From the NCBI GenBank assembly GCA_964532175.1, contig CAZHGP010000002.1, positions 1 to 64,000 on the forward strand: 64,000 nt of DNA, read 5' to 3'. The DNA is from JAVZCJ01 sp964532175 (lineage in GTDB: Archaea; Thermoproteota; Nitrososphaeria_A; Caldarchaeales; JAVZCJ01). The position numbers and the translations under genes are program-made. Under the pieces are notes generated by a model. It did no database searches. It saw only the letters and a program-made list of their open reading frames with translations, and was not told where the DNA came from. Below are positions 1-7,404 of this stretch, in pieces; position 1 is the first letter of the stretch; every line of letters begins with the position of its first letter.

Positions 1-95
1 CCGTGGGTTAGCAAATCTTCCCAACCCAGTAGGTAGCATACCAAATGCTCCACTCCCATATAGGAAATTCATTCCTATATGGTGGAGCAAAATAG
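1..95. other. GC-rich hairpin segment at the window edge
   Basis: This stretch is clearly richer in G and C than its surroundings and folds into two hairpins. A short one (GGGTT/AACCC) lies at about 5-27. A long one spans 47-88, where GCTCCAC and CATATAGGAA pair with TTCCTATATGGTGGAGC apart from a 3-nt bulge. It could be an RNA 3' end, a transposon end or a terminator. The left flank is outside the window, so the identity stays open. Confidence 0.4.
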
Positions 96-107
96 TAATA
101 ATAATTC

Positions 108-138
108 TTCCTAAAAGGTTTAGCTTCTTTAGGAGGTT
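108..138. repeat. Hairpin repeat, copy 1
   Basis: Arms TCCTAAA and TTTAGGA flank a 12-nt loop and are extended outward by AGGTT-type sequence. A matching hairpin with the same 11-bp outer blocks lies at 392-422. The two copies bracket a 250-bp segment, like the ends of a small degenerate element. Confidence 0.4.
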
Positions 139-391
139 ATGAAAAAATGATTTTATATTTTCTTGAAAATTGCTTAAGTATATTAAAATTCTTATTTTTC
201 CAAAAATTGATCTTGGTAAAATTATTACTATTTTCTTAGCTTTAGAATCGCTTTTTCTTAATGGAATATTTAAAGAAAATTGGAATATCTGAAATATAGA
301 AACCTCCGCCTTTATATTCTTTTTCAGCAAAATTTAAAATTTCTTCATTTCCTTCCATTTCTAATTCAATTATTCTTGATAATTTCATATT

Positions 392-422
392 AACCTCCTA
401 AATTTTTAGCCCCTTTTAGGAA
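392..422. repeat. Hairpin repeat, copy 2
   Basis: Reverse-oriented partner of the 108-138 hairpin, with arms TCCTAAA/TTTAGGA. The outer 11-bp blocks match copy 1 exactly in inverted orientation, while the loop differs. It also carries the Shine-Dalgarno of the small minus-strand ORF. Confidence 0.4.
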
Positions 423-449
423 AGCTTGAGTACAACAATCTTCCTTTTT

Positions 450-597
450 GTTTTTTCTGCCTCAGGGAAAAGGAAGCAAACCTGAAAGCAGACTCGAGCT
501 TATGCTACCCCTCATAGGAGACCTCCCTTATTAGGGAGCTTCTCGAGCTGCTCTCCTACTTGGGTGGTGGTTCATTGCTCTCGCTTAACCACCACAA
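450..597. ncRNA. Candidate structured non-coding RNA
   Basis: In AT-rich archaea, local GC enrichment outside genes usually marks RNA genes. This stretch is enriched and contains five helices: TCTGC/GCAGA (456-460, 488-492) enclosing CAGG/CCTG (463-466, 481-484); CTCGAG/CTCGAG (493-498, 542-547); CTCCCT-TATT-AGGGAG (523-538); TAGGAGA/TCTCCTA (515-521, 552-558); and GTGGTGGTT/AACCACCAC (564-572, 587-595). The second and fourth helices cross, so they form a pseudoknot or alternative folds. I could not match it to RNase P, SRP or C/D RNA motifs. The strand is unresolved. Confidence 0.45.
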
Positions 598-690
598 TTT
601 ATTTTTAAACTAAATATAAAAAATAAGAAGTAGAATTTTAACTTTAAGTAAGTTGTTAATTTTAAATTTCTGGACAAAATCGTTTAAAAC

Positions 691-700
691 TAATATATAT
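691..700 (+). promoter_or_regulatory. TATA box of the membrane winged-helix gene
   Basis: TAATATATAT lies about 30 bp before the ATG at 731, with no Shine-Dalgarno before that ATG. This is consistent with a leaderless or very short-leader transcript. Confidence 0.45.
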
Positions 701-730
701 GAAGAGTAAAAGTAAGTTATTGAGAAAATC

Positions 731-1996
731 ATGCATGATCTTAATCAATTAGAAAAGGATGTGCTTCTTTTTTTATTAATACAGGAAAAGAAAGGAATAA
801 GATCTGTAAAATTTAAAGATATAAGTGATAAAACTAAAAAATCTGATAAAGAGATTTCAGAAAGTTTAAGAAATCTATTAGAAGAATCATTAATTAATAA
901 AGAAGAATTTGGAATATTTAGCTTATATTCTTTAACTAAGAAAGGAAGAGAAAAAGCTAAAGAAATTCGTGAAGAAAGAAGAGAAGAAATAAAAGAAGCT
1001 GTCATAAAATATTTTATGGAAGATAAAAAATTTGGAAAATTAGTTTTTATAATGAATAAAGAATATATGAAATTTCCAATTTTTCTTAGATTTAAAAATT
1101 TAAGATATGATATATATAAACTATTAAAAGAATACATTGTTCATTTTTATATTGAACCATTAGAAAAAATAGAATTTGTGTATAAAGAAGAATGTATAGA
1201 AAATATTAAAGATTTTTGGATAAGAGAAGATTATTTGAAGGAAGGGAAATTCTTAATTGAAAAAATATTAAAGAAAATAGAAAATGATAAAGAAATAAAA
1301 AAGGGAATAAAATTAAATGTTTTAGAATATATTAAAGAATTATTTGAAGAAAATAAATTAAAAATATTTCAAGAATTCCACGAATATTCTAAGAATTTTG
1401 ATGCATGGATTAAAATGAATATAAAAATTTCTACAATATCAAAAGTATTGATAGGAGGATTTAATGGAATGATATCATCTTATCTTGCTTTATATGTAAC
1501 ATCTGCAATTTCAATGCTAACTGGATATTTCTTTCTTCCAAGAATAGGAGTCCTACCTCCATTTGATTTAACTTTTAGTAATTTTTCATATTTACTTTTT
1601 GCAGCTTCTATATCATTAAGTTTAGCAATAGGAATAATATATGCTTTCTATTATGAGAGAATTAAGAAAATTTTATCTCAATATATACGTTATATATTTA
1701 TTGTATCTTTTTCACTTTTTCTCTTATACTTATTAATATATTTGATATATTTTTATTTCTTTCCTAATGTTAAATTTATGACTATAACAATGTATATGCT
1801 TCTCTTTTATCTATTATATAATTTATTATGTAATTGTACGATTGTAACTTTATGGAATATAATAGTAAAGAAATTATTCTATTTAGAATTTCATATTTTG
1901 AAAATTATTAAAGAAATACCTAGCATTATTAAATGGTTATTTGAATATATTAATTGTATTATTGAAGCTTTACGGATAATTATGAAAAAGGGTTAA
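731..1996 (+). CDS. Winged-helix protein with C-terminal membrane segments
   Basis: The 421-residue product starts with a winged-helix-like domain (about residues 1-75, ending in a typical wing and LTKKGREKAKEI helix). A charged, helical middle follows, then a C-terminal half with about four hydrophobic segments (roughly residues 235-400). The architecture suggests a DNA-binding domain tethered to the membrane. I do not recognise a named family. It is followed by a decayed XPF nuclease and a prepilin peptidase on the same strand, but no functional link is evident. The start is supported by the TATA box 30 bp upstream. Confidence 0.6.
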   Translation: MHDLNQLEKDVLLFLLIQEKKGIRSVKFKDISDKTKKSDKEISESLRNLLEESLINKEEFGIFSLYSLTKKGREKAKEIREERREEIKEAVIKYFMEDKKFGKLVFIMNKEYMKFPIFLRFKNLRYDIYKLLKEYIVHFYIEPLEKIEFVYKEECIENIKDFWIREDYLKEGKFLIEKILKKIENDKEIKKGIKLNVLEYIKELFEENKLKIFQEFHEYSKNFDAWIKMNIKISTISKVLIGGFNGMISSYLALYVTSAISMLTGYFFLPRIGVLPPFDLTFSNFSYLLFAASISLSLAIGIIYAFYYERIKKILSQYIRYIFIVSFSLFLLYLLIYLIYFYFFPNVKFMTITMYMLLFYLLYNLLCNCTIVTLWNIIVKKLFYLEFHILKIIKEIPSIIKWLFEYINCIIEALRIIMKKG

Positions 1997-2000
1997 TTGA

Positions 2001-2735
2001 AGATTTGAAAGTAACAAGAGGAAAATTATCTGTAGTTACATCATTACTTTATTAATTGTTTCATTAAAGCCATATTTTAAAGAAGAAAAATTAAAGAATA
2101 TAAAAAGAGAAATAAAAGAAATTAGAATAGAAGAAAAAGATAGTGTAGTTCCAAATATTTTAAAAGAGAAAGGGATTCCAATATTATTTAAAAATTTAGA
2201 AATAGGAGACTATATTATTGGAGATATTATAATTGAAAGAAAAACAAGTAAAGATTTTATAGCTTCTGTTTTTGATGGAAGAATATTTCAACAAGCAGAT
2301 AAGATAACTTCTTATACTTCTAAAGCAATATTATTAATTGAAGAAAATTTAAATAATGAAATTGAATATATTAAGAATAAGAATTCAATTTATGGAACAT
2401 TATTAAGCTTAGCATTATCTTATAAATTTTAAAATTGTTTATTCAAATAGTATAGAAGAGTCAGCAAATATTTTAGAGATTATTTATAAACATGGAAAAT
2501 ATTATAAAATTGATAATTTTCATTTAATTAAACAAAAAAGAATAGCAAACGATATTTATCAACAACAATTAAATATAGTAGCTTCTTATTCCATTTATTG
2601 GAGGAAAATATACTGAAAGATTATTAAGAAATATAATAAATGCTCCTCCTCAAGAATTATCATCAAAAGCTAAAATTCCATATAAAACTTCTTATTAAGA
2701 TTTGGAAAATTTTAAATGAAGAATATAAGGGATAA
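2001..2735 (+). pseudogene. XPF/ERCC4-type nuclease, frameshifted
   Basis: Three consecutive frames reconstruct a crenarchaeal-type XPF flap/fork endonuclease. The first contains the nuclease motif GDY-x7-ERKTSKDF, then FDGRIFQQADKI and LLSLALSY, and ends at TAA 2430-2432. The second (from 2431) continues KIVYSNSIEESANILEII. A shift near 2590 gives PFIGGKYTERLLRNII, matching the first helix-hairpin-helix repeat. A last shift near 2690 gives KIWKILNEEYKG and a stop at 2733-2735. The usual DDRE motif before SxVP reads IEEK, so catalytic residues are also lost. No clean start codon is visible. This is a decayed gene unless the region is badly assembled. Confidence 0.75.
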
Positions 2736-2773
2736 ATTATGTTTTATTATTAAGAAAAATACTATGTTTAATT

Positions 2774-3439
2774 ATGCTAATGATTTCTTCTTATGAAGAT
2801 TTTAAAACAAGAGAAATAGATGATAGAATTTGGATGATTTTTTCTCCACTTGGAATAGTAATAACTTTAATTGAATTCTTTTTAAAATATATTGATATTT
2901 CTTATTTAATGCTTTATGTTATTTCAATTATTATTACAATAATTGTTTCAATAATAATTTATTTAAAATTTGTTGGAGGAGCAGACTCAAAAGCATTAAT
3001 TTCAATATCTATCTTAGATCCAATAAATTTAAATAAAAATATAATTCATCCATTTAATTCAATAATAGTTTTAACGAATACCTTTGTAGCATTTTTAATA
3101 ATTCCTATATTCTTATTTATTTACAATTTATATAGAATTTTAAATAAAGAAAAAATATTTAAAGGATTTGAAGAGGAAAAATTGTATAGAAAAATTATTG
3201 CATTATTCATTGGATATAAAACTAAAGGTATTAAGAAAAGACTTGCAATTCCAATAGAAAATGGTTTTGGTGAAAAAAGAAAATTCTTTTTTACTCCTTT
3301 ATTAAAACTCGATGTTGAACCTATAGAAAATGAAGGTGAATGGATTTCTCCTTGTCCTCCATTAATTGTTTTTATATTATTTGGATATATTATTAGTATT
3401 TTATATGGAGATATTTTAGAAATATTTTTTAAATTTTAA
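2774..3439 (+). CDS. Prepilin/preflagellin peptidase (A24 family)
   Basis: Membrane aspartic protease that removes class III signal peptides from archaellins and pilins at the inner face of the membrane. The two catalytic aspartates are visible in SYEDFKTREIDDRIW (start of the protein) and in GGADSKAL, the archaeal form of GxGD. About five membrane segments are present. The in-frame sequence before the ATG (LLLRKILCLIMLM) looks like the rest of the first helix but has no start codon. An ATG at 2739 is in another frame, so the true N-terminus may be lost or frameshifted, as in the neighbouring XPF gene. Confidence 0.8.
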   Translation: MLMISSYEDFKTREIDDRIWMIFSPLGIVITLIEFFLKYIDISYLMLYVISIIITIIVSIIIYLKFVGGADSKALISISILDPINLNKNIIHPFNSIIVLTNTFVAFLIIPIFLFIYNLYRILNKEKIFKGFEEEKLYRKIIALFIGYKTKGIKKRLAIPIENGFGEKRKFFFTPLLKLDVEPIENEGEWISPCPPLIVFILFGYIISILYGDILEIFFKF

Positions 3440-3517
3440 AAATGGAATTTATCTTAAAATTATAACATTTTTAAATAAGCTAATTAATTTTATTTAAAAA
3501 AATTATTAGTGATGCGT

Positions 3518-3976
3518 ATGGTTTCAGCTTATTCTTTAATGAGAAAAATTTGGAGAGAGAAAAATGAGGAATTAATAAAAAATTTAAGGAAAAGAGCAAT
3601 AGAATGGAGAAAAGAAAAATCTATCGTAAGAGTAGATAGACCTTTAAGATTAGATAGAGCTAGAAGTTTAGGTTATAAAGCTAAGCAAGGTTTTATTGTA
3701 TTAAGAGTAAGAGTAAGAAAAGGAGGTTTTAGTAAACCTAGACCAAGGTCTGGCAGAAGACCAAAAGCTTTAGGTGTTGTAAAACATAAAGTCAATGTAT
3801 CATTAAAAGAAGAAGCTATAAATAGAGTTTCTAAAAAATATGTTAATATGCATGTTTTAGGAGCTTATGAAATATTTAGAGATGCTAAATATGCTTGGTA
3901 CGAAGTTATTTTAGTTGATCCAAATCATCCATCTGTTAAAAGTTCAAAAAATATTTCTCTTCCAAAAAAGCTTTAA
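3518..3976 (+). CDS. rpl15e: 50S ribosomal protein eL15 (L15e), C-terminally short
   Basis: Large-subunit protein of archaea and eukaryotes. The diagnostic core RPLRLDRARSLGYKAKQG and the VILVDPNHPSVKS segment are present. The ATG at 3518 gives MVSAYSLMRKIW, which aligns with the family start; ATG 3512 and GTG 3509 are alternatives. The protein ends soon after the DPNHPSVKS motif (about 152 residues against a usual 185-195). It therefore lacks the basic C-terminal tail containing the RGLTSAGRKARGL-type motif. It meets the next gene tail to tail with a 4-bp overlap. Confidence 0.9.
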   Translation: MVSAYSLMRKIWREKNEELIKNLRKRAIEWRKEKSIVRVDRPLRLDRARSLGYKAKQGFIVLRVRVRKGGFSKPRPRSGRRPKALGVVKHKVNVSLKEEAINRVSKKYVNMHVLGAYEIFRDAKYAWYEVILVDPNHPSVKSSKNISLPKKL

Positions 3977-4878
3977 AAATTTAATTTTATTTCTATTTTC
4001 TCTATTCTTAATATTATTTTAGATTTTGTTTCTAAATTTGTTACATATGCTTCAATTTCTATATAGTAATTTCCAGCGGATGGAGAATTATTGCCATTTA
4101 AAATATCCTTAGATGTATCCCATTTTAATACATGATTTATTTTCTCTCCTTGTTTAAATATAGGAAATGGAGCAGTTGGTCCTGGTGCTATCATCGCTAT
4201 ACCATAAACTATATTGCCATATTTATCAAATATGTTTATTTTTATTCCACCATAACAAGCTGCAAAAGTTATATTTTCTGCATTATTAATATTTAACAAT
4301 GTTGCATTTATTATTAAAACATCTCCTTTCTTTATTTTATTAGAGCTTAAAGAAACTATAAGCTTTAATCCTTCATTATAAGCTTCATGCTTAATAACAC
4401 CAGTACTCTCTTTAAATAAAATTTCTTCAATAATCTTTTCAAGATTTGAATTTACTTCAATTTCATAAATTGCTGATTCGGTTTCAAACCAAAGAGTATT
4501 ACCAACTAAATTGAATTTAATTTTATTTTCATCTTCTAATTCAAATGTTAGGAAATAACCATATGGATATGGAATTGTTACATAAGTAGTTACATTTCCT
4601 ATCGTTATTGTTTTACTTGTAATTCTTCTTATAGTAGAAGATTTAATAAAATTAATAATTTCATTAAATAAAAAATTGCTTTTATTAATAAAAGCTTCTT
4701 CACCTGTCACATAATGTTCTATTTCAAGCTTTTTTGAATTTTCCAATAATTGAATTGTTTGTTTCCATTCTAATTCTTCTTTGGGAATTTTCCTAATAGA
4801 AAAGAAGCATATGCTAAAAGTCAAAATTGCAAGCCCAATTATAATAATTATGATTATTAAATTCTTTTTATTTATCAT
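3973..4878 (-). CDS. Membrane-anchored extracellular protein, unknown
   Basis: 301 residues. The N-terminus (residues 5-27) is one hydrophobic helix after KK, a signal anchor or signal peptide. The remainder is hydrophilic and rich in beta-strand patterns. The last 130 residues resemble an immunoglobulin-like extracellular domain (KIKKGDVLIINATLLNI through AGNYYIEIEAYV). No catalytic motif is seen. A role on the cell surface is inferred from topology only. It converges on eL15 and diverges from the transglutaminase-like gene at 5067. Confidence 0.6.
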   Translation of the reverse strand: MINKKNLIIIIIIIGLAILTFSICFFSIRKIPKEELEWKQTIQLLENSKKLEIEHYVTGEEAFINKSNFLFNEIINFIKSSTIRRITSKTITIGNVTTYVTIPYPYGYFLTFELEDENKIKFNLVGNTLWFETESAIYEIEVNSNLEKIIEEILFKESTGVIKHEAYNEGLKLIVSLSSNKIKKGDVLIINATLLNINNAENITFAACYGGIKINIFDKYGNIVYGIAMIAPGPTAPFPIFKQGEKINHVLKWDTSKDILNGNNSPSAGNYYIEIEAYVTNLETKSKIILRIEKIEIKLNF

Positions 4879-5066
4879 TTTTCAATATTATAAATTTAAT
4901 GCACCTTATATATCTATTTCTTAGAACAAAATTAAAATAGTACTTCTTCTAAGAATATACAAATTTAATTTCAGAAGTGCTCAAAAGCAAAGAATTGCAA
5001 AATATATGTAAAAGAAAAGATTAAAACAATATATATTGCTTTAGCTTTCTTAAATTGAAAATAATT

Positions 5067-6425
5067 ATGGCAAATCATAAAAAAAATGTATTCTCATTTA
5101 TGTTAATAATAATTATAATTTTTCTTAATAATTCTGTCACTTTAATTTATCCAAATTTTTCTAATAATTTATCATTTTCAATACCTAGAGTATATTATTT
5201 TTATGAAGAAGGAATTATAGCAAATGCTGGAAATGATTATATAAAACTTAATCAAAGTGATAGATGCTATGAATTATTAATGAATACTTCTATTCAAAAA
5301 AGCTTTTTAATAAATGCTAGTCATAAAGTTATTAATTTTTTCTATGATGAAGATGAAATGCCTATGATAGAACTTGATATCCCTAGTGAGTTGCCTCCTA
5401 AAAGTTATATTAAATATTATGTAACTCAAAAAATTGAAATCTATGATTCTTTTTCAGTACCTGAAGACCTTTCTTATGAAAAATCTGGAAGTCTTTCAGA
5501 TATAAAAAACACTTATTATAAACTTAAATTGTTTTCTAAAACGACTGCTCCTATAGGAATATGGAAATATAATGATACTAATTGGGAATATTTAATAAAA
5601 AAAGCTGAAGAGCTTAAAGGAAATAATGAAAATGTATTAAAAATAGTATGTTCTTTTATTGATTGGATTGGAAAAAATGTTGAGTATCCTAAAGATGGAA
5701 GTGAATTACCAAAATATCCAAATGAAACAATCACTTTAGAAAATATAGAGAAAAAGACTAAAGGAATTGGAGATTGTGATGATCAAGCTAATTTATTAAT
5801 ATTATTATGTAGAGCTATTGGAATTCCTGCTTATTTACAAGCAGGAGGGATAATTCTATATAAAGAGAAGTATAAAGATTCTGAAGTTGCTTGGAATGGT
5901 CATTTGAATTATTATTATGGATATGTTGGATGGCATGGATGGGCAATGGTTTATATTCCTCCTTGGGGTTGGCTTCCAGTAGATTTAACATGGGGATATT
6001 ATGGCTTAGGTAAAAAAGATCCATTAACAGCTATAAAATATTCAGCTGTAGCTATTCAAGAAATAATGTATTTAAGGAATTATTATTCAATAGATTATGT
6101 TAAAGAAACTAGGGAATTTAAAAAAATAGTTGAAGATAAAAATCTATATTTTTATATAAATTATTTAGTTATTCCTGATGGAAAATCTATAAAAAGTGAA
6201 ATTGATGCTTTTCCAAAATATAGCCTTCCATGGATGAATGTTACTACTTATGAGACTATTAGTACAGAAACTTTTAGTACTTATACTATTAAGAAAGAAG
6301 ATAAATTAAATATTTACTTAATAATAGTTATAACAATGCTTATAATTTTATCAATTATAATATTAATTAGTGTTTTTATTCGTTTTAGAATAAAAAGAAC
6401 TTCTAAAGAATTGTATCTATATTGA
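5067..6425 (+). CDS. Membrane-anchored transglutaminase-like protein
   Basis: An N-terminal signal helix (about residues 8-27) is followed by an extracellular region, a transglutaminase-like domain and a C-terminal membrane helix ending in a basic tail. The catalytic triad is recognisable: Cys in KGIGDCDDQANLL, His in GWHGWAMVYIPPWGW and Asp in LPVDLTWG. Archaeal members are surface papain-fold enzymes of uncertain substrate, proteolytic or cross-linking. The ATG at 5067 is preferred; TTG 5055 is in frame and would add four residues. A TATA-like AATATATATT lies about 30 bp upstream. The 3' end overlaps the convergent transporter gene by 9 bp. Confidence 0.75.
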   Translation: MANHKKNVFSFMLIIIIIFLNNSVTLIYPNFSNNLSFSIPRVYYFYEEGIIANAGNDYIKLNQSDRCYELLMNTSIQKSFLINASHKVINFFYDEDEMPMIELDIPSELPPKSYIKYYVTQKIEIYDSFSVPEDLSYEKSGSLSDIKNTYYKLKLFSKTTAPIGIWKYNDTNWEYLIKKAEELKGNNENVLKIVCSFIDWIGKNVEYPKDGSELPKYPNETITLENIEKKTKGIGDCDDQANLLILLCRAIGIPAYLQAGGIILYKEKYKDSEVAWNGHLNYYYGYVGWHGWAMVYIPPWGWLPVDLTWGYYGLGKKDPLTAIKYSAVAIQEIMYLRNYYSIDYVKETREFKKIVEDKNLYFYINYLVIPDGKSIKSEIDAFPKYSLPWMNVTTYETISTETFSTYTIKKEDKLNIYLIIVITMLIILSIIILISVFIRFRIKRTSKELYLY

Positions 6426-7331
6426 AAATTTTATAACTTTTTCTAATATTTTACTTATTGGGATAGCTAATATAAGAGAGATTAAAGCTTGTCCAAATAA
6501 ATCTCTTATGAATGATATTATTGCTGCAGGATAACCTTTAATAAATATGTTAACATAAAAATATGTTGAAGCCATTATTAATCCACCTAGAAAACAAAAT
6601 ATTATTTTAAATACTATATTCTTATTTTTTCCAAATCCAGCTATTATTCCTTCAAATCCATGTGCTGGAATTGAAACAAACCATCTAGGATAACCTACAA
6701 TAAAATCAGCAACTAAGCTTCCAATTATTCCAACAAGCCCACCAATTTTTGAGCCAAATAAAATACCTGCTAAAAATATTATTGTATCACCCACATGTGT
6801 GTATCCTCCAGTAGGTGAAGGGAACATAGCACCAACATATGCAGTTAATATTGCTGTTAAAGCTGATAAAGAAGCAATAAATGATATTTCCAAATTTGTT
6901 AATAAAGGCCTAGGTATGAATGCCTTTTTAGTTTCAATAAATCCTTTATAACCTAAAGAAAATAAAATAATACTTGCTAATAAAATTAAGCCTATATTAA
7001 AGAAATTTATTTGAAAACCAAAAATTAATGGAACTATAATTCCTATTAATGCTATAATTCCTCCAATAATAGAATATACACTTCCATTTAAAAAATTGCC
7101 TTTAATAAATTGTGAAATATTAAATAAAATTAATAAAAAGCTACTAAATGGAAATAGAAGACAAAAAGCTATTATAATTTTTTCATTGCTACCTATAGTT
7201 ATTTCTGAAAAAATATTTTTTATTCCAAAATTTTCTAATATGTTTAATCCTTCTATAAACCCAGCTATTAATATTATGAAAGAAGAGATAATTGTTAAAA
7301 TTATTGCTATAATCTTAAAATTTTTCATCAT
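6417..7331 (-). CDS. ECF-type vitamin transporter S component with extra N-terminal membrane domain
   Basis: Integral membrane protein of 304 residues. Residues about 145-304 match the substrate-binding S component of energy-coupling factor transporters (FPSPTGGYTHVGDTIIFLA, then GSKIGGLVGIIGSLVADF and a GFEGIIAGFG loop). Residues 1-140 form about four further membrane helices not needed for the S fold. S components capture vitamins and hand them to a shared T/ATPase module, which is not in this window. The gene is divergent, with a 73-bp gap, from the Lys-less PLP-fold/PadR protein, a candidate regulator. The substrate cannot be read from the sequence. Confidence 0.7.
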   Translation of the reverse strand: MMKNFKIIAIILTIISSFIILIAGFIEGLNILENFGIKNIFSEITIGSNEKIIIAFCLLFPFSSFLLILFNISQFIKGNFLNGSVYSIIGGIIALIGIIVPLIFGFQINFFNIGLILLASIILFSLGYKGFIETKKAFIPRPLLTNLEISFIASLSALTAILTAYVGAMFPSPTGGYTHVGDTIIFLAGILFGSKIGGLVGIIGSLVADFIVGYPRWFVSIPAHGFEGIIAGFGKNKNIVFKIIFCFLGGLIMASTYFYVNIFIKGYPAAIISFIRDLFGQALISLILAIPISKILEKVIKFSI

Positions 7332-7404
7332 AGCTTTAATTTATTTTATTTTTAGTAATATATAAGTATTAGCCTATATATAGATCTATAACTAGATATG
7401 GATT
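7332..7404. promoter_or_regulatory. Divergent promoter region with palindromic operator candidate
   Basis: This AT-rich 73-bp gap separates the transporter and regulator genes. A perfect 12-bp palindrome, TATAGATCTATA, occupies 7379-7390, about 15 bp before the regulator ATG and within probable promoter distance of both genes. PadR-type proteins bind such palindromes as dimers, so autoregulation plus transporter control is a reasonable inference, not shown. Confidence 0.4.

Larger units (their letters stand above)
1..388 (-). pseudogene. Frameshifted small ORF, unknown
   Basis: An ATG at 388 follows a strong Shine-Dalgarno (GGAGGT) and opens a 48-codon frame that stops at 242 (starts MKLSRIIELEME). 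Just before that stop, a shifted frame reads NIPLRKSDSKAKK and stays open to the left edge of the window. This suggests one gene broken by a frameshift near 255. I do not recognise the product. The leftmost 100 bases are better explained as structured DNA, so the extension is doubtful. Confidence 0.25.

Noticed and set aside
450..597. RNase P or SRP RNA as the identity of the structured region
   Set aside because: GGAAGCA resembles part of the SRP apical loop, but the flanking CC-GGAA-GG stem is absent. No conserved RNase P blocks are found on either strand.
745..1137. Open frame of 130 codons antisense to the winged-helix gene
   Set aside because: Shadow of AT-rich coding sequence; no start signal and no family resemblance.
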